64,000 bases of DNA from CBDIDH01 sp965277595 (GCA_965277595.1 CBDIDH010000002.1:3596001-3660000); one strand, 5' to 3'; numbered from the stretch's first letter, positions 43,073 to 52,379 are shown. A program made the numbers and translations. Notes: generated by a model from the sequence alone, not told the origin.

Positions 43073-46000
43073 TTGGACGCCCGACATCTCGTCACGCGGA
43101 TCGCAACGCTTCGCTCCCGGGTCCGCCGGCTCCTGGCCCTTCACGGACTGAGCTGGGTGGTTGGGGCGACCCTTCCACTCATCGTTCTCGCCGGCCTGAC
43201 CGACTGGTTAATCCACCTGGATTCGGGCGTCCGTCTCACCTTCCTGCTCGCCCTCGCGGGCCTGACCGGCTGGCTGATCTACCAGCGGGTCGTCGTGCCC
43301 CTGGTCGTCCGCTTTGGCGACCTCCACATCGCCTTGCGGATCGAAGAACGCTGGCCCGGCCTGAACGACCGCCTGACAAGCACCGTGCAGTTCCTCACCG
43401 TTTCCTCGGCCGAGGACGACGACCGCCACGGCTCCCGAGAAATGCGCGAGGCGACCGTCCGCCAGACGATGGAGGAAACGCGGTCGATCGACTTCCGCCA
43501 GGCCGTCGAGGGAAGACCCGCCTATCGGGCGCTCGCGATGGCGGCGGGATCGGTCGCCCTGCTTCTTGGGGTCGTCGCCGCCGAGCCAAGACTGGCGCAG
43601 ATCGCCGCTAGGCGCTTGTTTCTCCCCTTCGGCTCCGATCGCTGGCCGCAGATGACGCACCTGACCTTGCTCGACAAGGAAACGCCGCGCAAGGTCGCCC
43701 GGGGCGAGCCTTTCTCCCTGGCCGTCGCCGTGGCCAAAGGCGAGCGCCCACCCACAACCGCGAAGGCCGTCTATCGGTTCGATGACAACGAAACCGTCAC
43801 CGAGTCGCTCCGGGCCGTCGAGGGGGGCGTTTTCCGCGGTCGGATCGAAGCCGTGGACCGCTCATTCCGGTTCTCGGTCGCGGCGGGTGACGATGCCACG
43901 TCGGTCCGCGATATCGCCGTGAAGGTTGTCCCTCCGCCCACAATTCAGGACGTGACGGTCCGCCTGGTCATGCCCGAATACACGCGACTGGCGCCGGTCA
44001 CACTCGCTCCGGGAAAGACCCAGGTCAAGGCCGTTGAGGGAACGCGCGTCGAACTGACCGCCCTGGCGAACAAGGCCATCGCCTCGGCGACGCTTCGACT
44101 GGGCGATGCCCCCGCTCCGGGAGGCGTGACGCTCGACAAAAGGCGGACGAAGCTCGCCGCCAATTTCACGCTTCGCGGGGCGCAGCCGTTCTGGTTCGAC
44201 CTGCTCGATACCGAAGGGTTCCGAAACCGCGAGGCCGTGAAGTACGACGCCCGAGCGATTCGAGACGAGGCCCCGCGCGTCGTCATCGACGAACCCGTCA
44301 ACGACCGCGACGTCCCCGCGCAGGCGATGGTTCCGATCGCCTTCACCGTCGACGACGACTTCGGCATCCAGTCCGCCCGGCTTGTCTACAAGGTAGCCAC
44401 AGGGGGTTCCGAGCCGACTCAAGATGTCGTCCTTCCGCTCTGGGACGGGCAGGGGGGTGGTCCCGATGGGCGGGCCCTGACCCATCAAAACGTCCGCCAC
44501 GCCTGGGACCTCGCCCCGTTGAAGCTAACTCCCGGCTCGGTCATCACCTTCCACGCCGACGCCCGCGACTTTGATACCCTCAAGGGGCCGAACGTTGGCA
44601 AGAGCCGCGAGCTTCGCCTGCGGATCGTCAACGATGAGGAAATCGGCCGCCAGCTTGACGACGCCCGCCGGGCCATCCGCGAGGACATCGAAGGCATCCT
44701 CGCGATGGAGAACCAGGCGAAAACCCCCGTCGACGAGGCCCTCCGCACCCTCTCCAAAACGGACCGATTGAACCGGGCCGCGATCGCGAACATCAAGAAC
44801 GCCGAGATGACCCAGCGCCAGGTCACCAACCGCGTGACCAACAAGGCCGACGGCCTCGAACAGAAAATCGCCCGGTTTCAGGACGACCTCAAGAACTTCA
44901 AGCTCCCCAACACCGACGCCCAGAAACAGATGGACGGCATGCGCGCCTCCGTCGCCAAGCTCCGCGAGCAAAACCTGGAACCCGCCGAACAGGGTCTCAC
45001 TCACGCCACCAAGAACCTCGGCCAGGCGCCAAACGAAGCCAACGACAAACCGCCAACGCCAGAAGCCGCGTCCAAGCCCGGAGACGAGCCCTCCGAAAAG
45101 AATCCCGCGCAAAAGAAGCCCGAAAACGAGGCGAAATCGAAGGCGAACCCCTCAACTCCCTCAGCGAATGCGAAGGCGGGCAAGACCACTTCGGAACAGG
45201 CAAAGGCGGAAACGAAGCCAGATCAGAGCCAACCCGAATCCGCGACCTCGCAGGCGCAAAAGTCGGAATCCGCCAAGAAAGGCGAGTCGCCAGACGGTCC
45301 GTCAAAGCCTCAAAAATCGGGTGAAAAGGCCAATCCGTCGACAAAAGAGACGGCCCGCGATTCGCTCGCCGAGGCTCAGGCCAATCAAAAGGCGATTGCC
45401 GACGAACTCAAGGCGATGCTTGATGGACTTGGGGAGTTCGAGACCTATCGGGGGGTCGTCAAGGATGCCGAGAAACTGCTCAAGGAGCACGAGCAGGTGA
45501 TGAAGCAGTCCAGCGAGGCCGCGTCCAAACCCGAGATGACCGGCAAGACGCCCGAGCAGTTGACTCCCGAGCAAAAGGCCGACCTCGCCAACCTCGCGGC
45601 CCGGCAGTCGAACATCGGCAAGGACACGCAAAACCTTCAAGAGAAGCTTAACCAGATGAGCCAGCGGCTCGGCGAGTCCGACCCGCTCGCCGCCTCGGCC
45701 ATGAAGGAAGCCGGCGAACGACTCAAGAAGGAAGGAACCGCCGGCAAGGTCGGCGAGGCCGCCGACCAACTCGAAAAGAACCGGATGGGCAACGCCCGAC
45801 AGAGCCAGGAAAAAGCCCGGCAAGACTTCAAGGAACTCGTGGACTCGATCCAGAACCGCCGCGAACGCGACCTCGCCCGGCTCGTCAAGGAGTTGAAGAA
45901 CGCCGAGGCGGAGATGGAAAAGCTCCGCGACCGCCAGACCAAGAACCTCGAAAAGACCCGCGCCGCCAAAAACGAACCCAACGCCGACAAACGCGCCAAC

Positions 46001-46921
46001 GAACTGAAACGACTCGCCAAGGAACAGGCGGAGATCCAAAAACAACTGGAAAACCAGCTCAAACGACTCGCCAAGCTGAACGCCGAAGGCGCCGCGAAGG
46101 CCGGTTCGAAAGCCTCGGGCAAGATGGCCGACGCTCAAGGGGACCTCGAACAAGGGCAGGCCGAGAAGGGCGAGCAAGAGCAGGATGATGCCCTCGCCGA
46201 CCTCGAAGAGGCCCAGGACCGCCTCAAACAGACCCGCAAGGAGGCCGAGGAACAGCTTGCCATGGAGCAGTTCTCCAAGATGGGAGACCAGCTTCGCGCG
46301 ATGGCCGAACGTCAAGAAAAGGTTGGCACCGATTCCGCCGACTATGAAACGCTCAAGGCCAAGAACCAGAACAAGCTCACGATCGCTCAGCGTACCGGTA
46401 TCCGCCAGCTTGCCGGAGTTCAGGAAGCCCTCAAGGACGAGACCGCCGACTTGATCGAGAAGCTCGAAGGCGCTCCGGTCTTCGCCCTGACCCTGAAACG
46501 CGCCTCAACGGGCATGGAAACAGCCGGTCAGCGGCTCCAGGCGCTCAAGACCGACGAGATCACCCAGCGCGCCGCGGCGTCGGCCGCCGCCCGGTTCAAG
46601 CAACTCCTCGACGCCTTGAAGGCCGACGCCGCCAAGAACGGCCAGAAACAAAACGGCGGCGGCGATCAGGACGGCGGCGGCGGTGGCGGTCAAGGAGGCG
46701 GCGGCGAGGGCATTCCTCCCGCCGCGCAACTGAAAATGCTCCGGTCGCTCCAGCAAGAACTCAACGAACGAACCGAATACTTCGACGAACTGAAACGCCG
46801 GGGCAAGGAACTCGTTCCCGACCAGATCAGCGAGCTTGACCGCCTTCACGACGATCAGGGAACCCTTGCCGACCTCGTGCGCGACCTCACCAAACCGAAA
46901 ATGGACGACGGGGAGGAATAA
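43073..46921 (+). CDS. Large membrane-anchored coiled-coil protein (DUF4175-like)
   Basis: 1282 residues. The start is a TTG at 43073 with GGGGAGG at 43061-43067. Three N-terminal helices (about 20-40, 47-67, 155-175) precede beta-rich domains (about 190-520). From about 525 the protein is almost purely charged: a Pro/Lys/Ser/Ala linker (about 655-760) and long coiled coils rich in Glu, Lys, Gln and Ala, ending in a Gly-rich loop ('GGGDQDGGGGGGQGGGGEG') and a short helix. The layout resembles DUF4175 proteins that accompany MoxR/VWA genes. Such coiled coils could span the periplasm. Composition is unlike that of the neighbours, but GC and start signals are the same. Confidence 0.8.
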   Translation: MDARHLVTRIATLRSRVRRLLALHGLSWVVGATLPLIVLAGLTDWLIHLDSGVRLTFLLALAGLTGWLIYQRVVVPLVVRFGDLHIALRIEERWPGLNDRLTSTVQFLTVSSAEDDDRHGSREMREATVRQTMEETRSIDFRQAVEGRPAYRALAMAAGSVALLLGVVAAEPRLAQIAARRLFLPFGSDRWPQMTHLTLLDKETPRKVARGEPFSLAVAVAKGERPPTTAKAVYRFDDNETVTESLRAVEGGVFRGRIEAVDRSFRFSVAAGDDATSVRDIAVKVVPPPTIQDVTVRLVMPEYTRLAPVTLAPGKTQVKAVEGTRVELTALANKAIASATLRLGDAPAPGGVTLDKRRTKLAANFTLRGAQPFWFDLLDTEGFRNREAVKYDARAIRDEAPRVVIDEPVNDRDVPAQAMVPIAFTVDDDFGIQSARLVYKVATGGSEPTQDVVLPLWDGQGGGPDGRALTHQNVRHAWDLAPLKLTPGSVITFHADARDFDTLKGPNVGKSRELRLRIVNDEEIGRQLDDARRAIREDIEGILAMENQAKTPVDEALRTLSKTDRLNRAAIANIKNAEMTQRQVTNRVTNKADGLEQKIARFQDDLKNFKLPNTDAQKQMDGMRASVAKLREQNLEPAEQGLTHATKNLGQAPNEANDKPPTPEAASKPGDEPSEKNPAQKKPENEAKSKANPSTPSANAKAGKTTSEQAKAETKPDQSQPESATSQAQKSESAKKGESPDGPSKPQKSGEKANPSTKETARDSLAEAQANQKAIADELKAMLDGLGEFETYRGVVKDAEKLLKEHEQVMKQSSEAASKPEMTGKTPEQLTPEQKADLANLAARQSNIGKDTQNLQEKLNQMSQRLGESDPLAASAMKEAGERLKKEGTAGKVGEAADQLEKNRMGNARQSQEKARQDFKELVDSIQNRRERDLARLVKELKNAEAEMEKLRDRQTKNLEKTRAAKNEPNADKRANELKRLAKEQAEIQKQLENQLKRLAKLNAEGAAKAGSKASGKMADAQGDLEQGQAEKGEQEQDDALADLEEAQDRLKQTRKEAEEQLAMEQFSKMGDQLRAMAERQEKVGTDSADYETLKAKNQNKLTIAQRTGIRQLAGVQEALKDETADLIEKLEGAPVFALTLKRASTGMETAGQRLQALKTDEITQRAAASAAARFKQLLDALKADAAKNGQKQNGGGDQDGGGGGGQGGGGEGIPPAAQLKMLRSLQQELNERTEYFDELKRRGKELVPDQISELDRLHDDQGTLADLVRDLTKPKMDDGEE

Positions 46922-46927
46922 TCGATC

Positions 46928-47917
46928 ATGGCCAGGAAAACCTTCACCCTGTTACTGGCGCTCGCGGGCCTGCTCTCTCTTCCCCTTGCGCTCGCCGCCT
47001 TCGCCGGTGCCGATGACACGCCGCCAACCACCGGCAAGGACTCGGACACCGACAAGGCCCTCGATGACCTTCTCAAGAAGGTCGAACAAAACGAAGCCAA
47101 ATCCGCCGACAAACCGGCGACCGAGAATCCTCCGGCCGGCAAGGCCGACGCCAAGAGCGACCCCGCCGGGTCCACCAAGCCCTCGGGCGAGGTCGCTCCC
47201 CGCGATAAGGATCTTGACAGCCTTCTGGAAAAGCTCGGCGCGACCGAGGACAAGACCGCGCCCGACGAACGCCGGGGCGGCCCCGCCAGCGGCATGCCCG
47301 ATCCCAAAACCCCCGCCGATCAGCCCAACAAAGACAACGATAAGAACCAGGAGAACAACAAAGAGAAAAACGAAGCCGGCGACGCGCTCAAGGGGAAAGA
47401 CAAGGATCTTGACGAACACCTGGAAGAAGCCGCCGGCAAGCGCCGCCGCAAGAAGAACCAGGAGGGCGAGGAAGGCGGAGCGCTCTCCCAGGTGATCAAG
47501 GAGATGCGTGAGGTCGAGGAACGCCTCGGCAAGTCCGACACCGGTGAATCGACCCGCAAGAAGCAGGAAGAGATTGTCAAGAAGATCGAGACGATGATCG
47601 AACAGGCCAAAAATTCCAGCGGCCAGACTCAGGGCAAGAAGAAGAGCCTGGCAATGGGGAAGGGCAAACAACAACCCGGCCAGCAAAAGGGTGACCAGAC
47701 CGGAACCACTGGCGGCAACGCCCCCTTCACCAAGCCGCTCAAGCCGACCGATCGCCGGTCGCTCGCCGGAGGCAAGGAACTCTGGGGCGACCTCCCGGCC
47801 GAGGTTCGCCAGGACCTCGATAACGTGATGCGTGAAGGATTTTTGCCGTCACGCGAGGAACTCATCCGGCGTTACTATCTATCGCTCTCGAAGAAGAAGG
47901 CCACCCGAGGGGAGTGA
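46928..47917 (+). CDS. Secreted Lys/Glu-rich protein of the MoxR cluster
   Basis: 329 residues; the ATG at 46928 lies 6 bases after the previous stop. A signal peptide (about 5-28) is followed by highly charged, low-complexity sequence. A short motif recurs three times: 'DKALDDLLKKVEQ', 'DKDLDSLLEKLGA' and 'DKDLDEHLEEAAG'. A coiled-coil segment (about 185-235) and an ordered C-terminal end ('GGKELWGDLPAEVRQDLDNV', 'REGFLPSREELIRRYYLSLS') follow. The conserved-looking C-terminus is probably the functional docking part. No family is recognised. Confidence 0.75.
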   Translation: MARKTFTLLLALAGLLSLPLALAAFAGADDTPPTTGKDSDTDKALDDLLKKVEQNEAKSADKPATENPPAGKADAKSDPAGSTKPSGEVAPRDKDLDSLLEKLGATEDKTAPDERRGGPASGMPDPKTPADQPNKDNDKNQENNKEKNEAGDALKGKDKDLDEHLEEAAGKRRRKKNQEGEEGGALSQVIKEMREVEERLGKSDTGESTRKKQEEIVKKIETMIEQAKNSSGQTQGKKKSLAMGKGKQQPGQQKGDQTGTTGGNAPFTKPLKPTDRRSLAGGKELWGDLPAEVRQDLDNVMREGFLPSREELIRRYYLSLSKKKATRGE

Positions 47918-47923
47918 TCGCCC

Positions 47924-49033
47924 ATGCTTGCCCCGACTCGCTCGCTCGGCTCGGCCGCGCTTCGCATCGTCCTGACCTTTGCAATCGTCCTTTGCCAGGT
48001 CCCGGCGTCCTTTGCGGAAGATGGCCCGAAGAAGGAAGACAGTGGCGGTTTCGGCGATCCTCGCAAGGGGGACGTTCCCGAAGGCGCCGCGGAGATGATC
48101 ACACCGCAGACCGATCGCGCGATCCGCGACGGTCTCCTCTGGCTTTCGAAGCAGCAAAATTCCGACGGATCGTTCGGTAGCGGGACGTATCGCGGAAACA
48201 TCGCCGTGACGAGCCTCGCCGGCCTGGCCTTCATGGCCTCGGGTTCCAGCCCAGGCCGAGGCCCTTTTGGCGCCCAGGTCGACAAGGCCCTGCTCTTCGT
48301 GATGGAAAACACGTCGCCTTCGGGCTTCATCGCCGTCGCCGCGGCGTCGACCCACGGGCCAATGTACTCGCACGGCTTCGGCACCCTCTTTCTGGCCGAA
48401 GCCTACGGCATGACGCATCGCCCGGAGATCCGCGAAAAGCTCCAGAAGTCGGTTCGACTCATCATTGACTGTCAAAACTTTGAAGGCGGCTGGCGCTATC
48501 AGCCGGTTCGCCGCGATGCCGACCTCTCGGTGACGATCTGTCAGATCAACGCCCTCCGCGCGGCCCGGAACGCCGGAATTTACGTCCCCAAGGAAACGGT
48601 GGAGAACTGCATTAAATATGTCAAGCAGTCTCAGAATCCCGATGGCGGATTCCGGTACATGCTTCAAGGAGGCGCAAGCGCCTTTCCAAGATCGGCGGCG
48701 GGCGTCGTCGCTCTGTATAGCGCCGCGGTTTACGATGCCAAGGAAGTGGAGTCGGGTATCACCTATCTGAAACAGTTCATGCCCGAGATCAAGCTTGGGA
48801 GCCGCTACAGCCATTACTTCTACGGCCACTATTACGCCGCGCAGGCGATGTGGATTCGAGGCGGCGACGACTGGGCAACCTGGTATCCGGCGATCCGCGA
48901 CGAGCTGGTCCGCCGCCAGTCGGTGGCCTCGGGCGGTTACTGGGCCGATAGTATCTGCAACGAGTACGGAACCGCGATGGCGCTCATCATTCTTCAGATG
49001 CCGAATAATTATTTGCCGATCTTTCAGCGCTAG
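47924..49033 (+). CDS. Exported alpha/alpha-toroid protein (prenyltransferase/squalene-oxidase repeat)
   Basis: 369 residues with a signal peptide (about 12-31). Repeats of the squalene-cyclase/prenyltransferase type are clear: 'GLLWLSKQQNSDGSFGSG', 'IIDCQNFEGGWRYQP', 'YVKQSQNPDGGFRY'. The cyclase catalytic motif DxDD appears only as D-A-D-L ('RRDADLSVTICQ'), so terpene-cyclase activity is unlikely. A toroid used as a binding or structural domain is more probable. It sits 6 bases after the preceding gene and belongs to the MoxR cluster. Confidence 0.85.
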   Translation: MLAPTRSLGSAALRIVLTFAIVLCQVPASFAEDGPKKEDSGGFGDPRKGDVPEGAAEMITPQTDRAIRDGLLWLSKQQNSDGSFGSGTYRGNIAVTSLAGLAFMASGSSPGRGPFGAQVDKALLFVMENTSPSGFIAVAAASTHGPMYSHGFGTLFLAEAYGMTHRPEIREKLQKSVRLIIDCQNFEGGWRYQPVRRDADLSVTICQINALRAARNAGIYVPKETVENCIKYVKQSQNPDGGFRYMLQGGASAFPRSAAGVVALYSAAVYDAKEVESGITYLKQFMPEIKLGSRYSHYFYGHYYAAQAMWIRGGDDWATWYPAIRDELVRRQSVASGGYWADSICNEYGTAMALIILQMPNNYLPIFQR

Positions 49034-49074
49034 TCCGCCCGAGTCCTTTGGCTTTCAGAAAGGGACGTCGACCG

Positions 49075-50361
49075 ATGCCGATCTCTCGCCTCACACCCTG
49101 GTTCCTGGCAATCGTCGGCCCGTTCTGGTACTTGACCTCCGTCACCCTCGGCGCGGTCGACGCTCCGGTGGTTGCCTCCGACCCGGTCTTCGCCGCCCTG
49201 ACGGTCGACGCCGAGACGGTTTCCGGCCGCATTCGCCAGTTCGGGCCTGACGGGGCCTTGACGCTGGTCACCGTCGAGGGGTCGGAGAAGGTGATCCCGG
49301 TCAACGCCCTGGTCAAGCTCTCGCGCGAGGTCAAGCGAACCCGCGAGGAAGACACCTCGGCACAGACCCGCAAGGCCGGAGTCGTCCTGTTTCCCGATGG
49401 CGACCGCCTCTATCGAGTCTTGATTCTCTCGGCCAACGACACGACTCTGGAAATCAAGCCGGACGACCTGGCGCTGCTCTCCGTTCCACTGGAAAGCTTG
49501 CTCGGCCTCGTCTTTCGCGATCCGCCCAATCCCGACGCGCTCGGCCTGCCGATCAGCGCCGAGGCCCTGGAAGGTCTGGTCCAGATCGTTCGCACCGATC
49601 CTCGGATGTCGGAAGTCCTCTGGTTGAACAACGGCGACAAGCTCACCGGCGGCTTCCTCGCCCTCGGCGACAAGGCGATCGAGATCCAGCCGGCCAAAGA
49701 TGCTGTCTCGGTCGATCGCGAGGGCGTCGTCGCGATGGGGTTCGACCCATCGCTCGCGGTTTACCCGAAGCCTGAAGGTGCCTATCTGGAGCTCACCTTT
49801 GAGAACGGATCGCGACTCGGTGTCACCGAGGCGATGGTGGATGAAGGGCACATCCTCGCGAAATCGCGGTTCGGCGCGATGGTTCGGGTGCCGATCGCGG
49901 ACCTGACCCGGATTCATGCGCGGACCAAATCAGTTGTTTATTTGACCGAACGCGAGCCAGCCGGCGAGCGGTACGTCCCTTACGTTGGCCCCCCTCGGCC
50001 GTATCGACGCGACGCCACGATTGAAGGTCATACGATGCTCCTTTCAGGCCGCGAGTACGAGCGCGGAATCGGCACGCAAAGCCGGACCTTGCTCGCCTAT
50101 CGCCTGCTGCCGGGTGATCGCCGGTTTCAGGCGCAGGTCGGTCTCGACGACCGCGCCGGGCCGCTCGGAAGTGTGACCTTTCGCGTTCTTGTCGACAACA
50201 AGGAACGGTTCGCCTCACCGCCGATGTCGGCCCACGACGCGCCTCGGGCGATCGATCTGGACGTCTCCGGCGCGAAGAGTCTGATATTGATCACCGAGTT
50301 TGGCGAGCGCGGGGGCGTTCGCGACCTGGCCGACTGGGTGGAAGCTCGAATCATCCGCTGA
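49075..50361 (+). CDS. Exported NPCBM-domain protein
   Basis: 428 residues from the ATG at 49075, which has AAAGGGA upstream. An N-terminal signal region (about 5-27) is followed by beta-rich segments that recur ('GRIRQFGPDGALTLVTVEG', 'LWLNNGDKLTGGFLALGDK', 'LELTFENGSRLGVTEAMVD'), resembling small barrel repeats. The C-terminal NPCBM/NEW2 domain begins 'TMLLSGREYERGIGTQSRTL' and includes 'LGSVTFRVLVDNKERFASPP'. NPCBM domains bind glycans. It is the last colinear gene of the MoxR cluster and would suit binding of the cell surface polymer. Confidence 0.85.
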   Translation: MPISRLTPWFLAIVGPFWYLTSVTLGAVDAPVVASDPVFAALTVDAETVSGRIRQFGPDGALTLVTVEGSEKVIPVNALVKLSREVKRTREEDTSAQTRKAGVVLFPDGDRLYRVLILSANDTTLEIKPDDLALLSVPLESLLGLVFRDPPNPDALGLPISAEALEGLVQIVRTDPRMSEVLWLNNGDKLTGGFLALGDKAIEIQPAKDAVSVDREGVVAMGFDPSLAVYPKPEGAYLELTFENGSRLGVTEAMVDEGHILAKSRFGAMVRVPIADLTRIHARTKSVVYLTEREPAGERYVPYVGPPRPYRRDATIEGHTMLLSGREYERGIGTQSRTLLAYRLLPGDRRFQAQVGLDDRAGPLGSVTFRVLVDNKERFASPPMSAHDAPRAIDLDVSGAKSLILITEFGERGGVRDLADWVEARIIR

Positions 50362-50421
50362 GATCGAAACTTAACCGGCGGTTGGCAGGCAACCAAGCCG
50401 GCAGAGAGATAGGTGACGTCC

Positions 50422-51159
50422 ATGGCGGGCAATGGTGATGGCGATAAGGAATCGGCGGAAACTCTTGAGCGACTCATCAATCTCGGCCACCTCTCGTCCG
50501 GGGTAGGCCACCACGTCATCAACGCCTTTGCCGCCGTGGTGAGCAATGCCGAGCTCATGCGGCTCGATCTGCCGGTCGCCAAGATCCCCGCGCCGTCGGT
50601 CCTGGCCGACCGGATCATCCAGACCGCGCTCGATGCGGCAACCGTCGCCCGGCGATTGATCGATTACACCCGACCCGTCACGTCAACCGAGCCCGACCGC
50701 GCCGCCTTCCAGCCTCACACCCTCTCACTCGATCAACTCGCGGCCGATTTTGTCGCGGCCGAGAAGGTGAATGCGCGTCCCGAGATTACCTGGGAAACCA
50801 ACCTGACACCGCTACCGTCGATCAACGGCCACGAGGTTCAGCTTCGTTCGATGCTTGGCCATCTCGTGAAAAACGCTTATGAGGCGATCCCCGCGTCGGG
50901 GGGCACGATCGCCTTTTCCACCTCGACCGACGCGCGCGGCTGGAACGTCCTGGAGATTCGCGACACCGGACACGGCATGGACCCGCGGACCCTCGAACGC
51001 GCGGTCGAGCCTTTTTTCAGCACGCGGCCGGGACATCTGGGCGTCGGCCTGAGTATCGCCAATGGCATCTGGCGACGGCATCGCGGAACGATCTCGATCC
51101 ATAGCAACCCGCAAGAAGGAACGCGCGTCCGGCTCTGCGTCGAGCCAAGCCCTGGTTAA
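50422..51159 (+). CDS. Soluble sensor histidine kinase
   Basis: 245 residues from the ATG at 50422 with AGGTGA upstream; a GTG at 50413 is possible. There is no membrane helix. The dimerisation segment has 'LINLGHLSSGVGHHVINAFA' with a His where NtrB-like kinases carry the phospho-acceptor. The ATP-binding domain is complete: N box 'LGHLVKNAYEAIPASGG', G1 'IRDTGHGMD', F box 'VEPFFSTRPGHLGVGL' and G2 'GVGLSIANGIWRRH'. It has no sensory domain of its own and must receive its signal from a partner. It converges on the kinase-like gene at 51192. Confidence 0.85.
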   Translation: MAGNGDGDKESAETLERLINLGHLSSGVGHHVINAFAAVVSNAELMRLDLPVAKIPAPSVLADRIIQTALDAATVARRLIDYTRPVTSTEPDRAAFQPHTLSLDQLAADFVAAEKVNARPEITWETNLTPLPSINGHEVQLRSMLGHLVKNAYEAIPASGGTIAFSTSTDARGWNVLEIRDTGHGMDPRTLERAVEPFFSTRPGHLGVGLSIANGIWRRHRGTISIHSNPQEGTRVRLCVEPSPG

Positions 51160-51191
51160 TCTTCACAGGGCGGGAAACTCCGCGACTTCCT

Positions 51192-51974
51192 CTAACGCCC
51201 GCCCTTCGCGACCAGTTGTCGCGTCGATGAGTCGAGCGGAAACTGGACCGTGACGCAGGTTCCCTGCCCCGGGTTCGACGTCAGCGTGACCTCGCCTGCT
51301 AGCTGATTCACCATTTCCCGGCAGATCGCCAGGCCGAGACCATTGCCGTCGGCCTGGCGGCGTTCGTCGCAGTTCAGGCGGTAAAAAGGTTCAAAAACCC
51401 GATTCAGATGTTCGGCCCGAATTCCCGATCCATTATCGACGACGGTCACGACCCAGGACGTGTCGACAACGCGACCCGAGACGCGTACCTCGCCCCCTTC
51501 GCCTGTGTATTTCAGGGCGTTCGAGACGATCTTGCCGAAGATCTGCTGGCAGAGCGAGGCGTCGGTCTTGACGTTGGCATCCGGGCCGTCGAACTGACAA
51601 TCCCAGGAGATCTTCCGTTCGACCGCCTCGGTGTTGAACTGGCGGTCGATCTCTCGAATCAAGGCGGAGACCGTGTAATCCGCGAGGCTCAGCGGTCGCG
51701 CTCCATGCACAAGCCCGGCATAGTCGAGATAGGTATGCGTCAGCCGGAGCAGGTCGTCACAGAGCGAGACCATCGTCTGAACATGACCGCGTTGATCATT
51801 CGTGATCGGCCGGCGGGTCTCATCGGCCAGAAGCAGGTCAAAGCCCATCCTCAAGGTCACGAGGGGGCGGCTGAACTCCTGGCTGAGGTTGGAAAGGATC
51901 GAGCGAACCTGATCGGGCGGAATCTGAGACTGGGTTCCATCCGAGGCCAACGTTTCTGTTTGCTGCGCGTCCAT
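51192..51974 (-). CDS. Histidine-kinase-like protein lacking the phospho-acceptor His
   Basis: 260 residues, no membrane helix. The H box reads 'LSNLSQEFSRPLVTLRMG'. Where kinases have S-H-E-L-R-T-P-L it has S-Q-E-F-S-R-P-L, so His is replaced by Gln32. The ATPase part is intact: N box 'QIFGKIVSNALKYTGEGG', G1 'VVDNGSGIRAEH', F box 'VFEPFYRLNCDE', G2 'GNGLGLAICREMVNQ' and 'GTCVTVQFPL'. It may bind ATP without transferring phosphate to itself. It is probably transcribed with, or near, the BON and ANTAR genes that lie upstream on the same strand. Confidence 0.85.
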   Translation of the reverse strand: MDAQQTETLASDGTQSQIPPDQVRSILSNLSQEFSRPLVTLRMGFDLLLADETRRPITNDQRGHVQTMVSLCDDLLRLTHTYLDYAGLVHGARPLSLADYTVSALIREIDRQFNTEAVERKISWDCQFDGPDANVKTDASLCQQIFGKIVSNALKYTGEGGEVRVSGRVVDTSWVVTVVDNGSGIRAEHLNRVFEPFYRLNCDERRQADGNGLGLAICREMVNQLAGEVTLTSNPGQGTCVTVQFPLDSSTRQLVAKGGR

Positions 51975-52115
51975 GTTCGTCTCTCAACGCCGCCGCGGGT
52001 GCGGGCGAATGAAAGGGGCCTCGGGCAAGAACGCGTCAAGAAAGACGCGGGCTTGCCGCTCCTGGCACCTGTTCAATACCACGGAATCGGAGAAAGCCGG
52101 CAAGCCACCGCGATT

Positions 52116-52379
52116 CTAGCTGACCACGATCTGATTGGTCAGGAGAGGGAAGCCATCGGTCAGATCAAGAACGGCTTGCTGGGCCAGCTGCTTGGCGTGA
52201 TAGGTGCGCGAACGCCCTTGCAGGATGATCGCGTCCTCTGAGCAGACGACGTGAAGGTCGCGGATGCGGCCGCTGGCCTTGTGGACGATGTAACCTTCGA
52301 TCCGTTGCGCCAGGTCGAGCCCCGTGGAGCGGGTTCGGGCGGAGTTGCGTGGCTCCAAGGCGGATTCGTGAATGTTCAT
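52116..52379 (-). CDS. Small BON-domain protein
   Basis: 87 residues from the ATG at 52379 ('MNIHESALEP'), which has AGGGAG upstream; a longer frame from 52409 is less likely. The C-terminal 60 residues have the BON pattern: a helix 'AQRIEGYIVHKAS', a strand 'LHVVCSEDAIILQGRSRTYH' and 'AKQLAQQAVLDLTDGFPLL' ending in a strand. BON domains bind lipids or other proteins. There is no signal peptide, so it should be cytoplasmic, which is unusual. It lies between the kinase-like gene and the ANTAR regulator. Confidence 0.75.
   Translation of the reverse strand: MNIHESALEPRNSARTRSTGLDLAQRIEGYIVHKASGRIRDLHVVCSEDAIILQGRSRTYHAKQLAQQAVLDLTDGFPLLTNQIVVS

Noticed and set aside
45060..46720. Horizontal transfer of the Lys/Glu-rich part of the 1282-residue protein
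   Set aside because: The unusual composition follows from coiled-coil residues. GC, codon ends and start signals match the neighbours.
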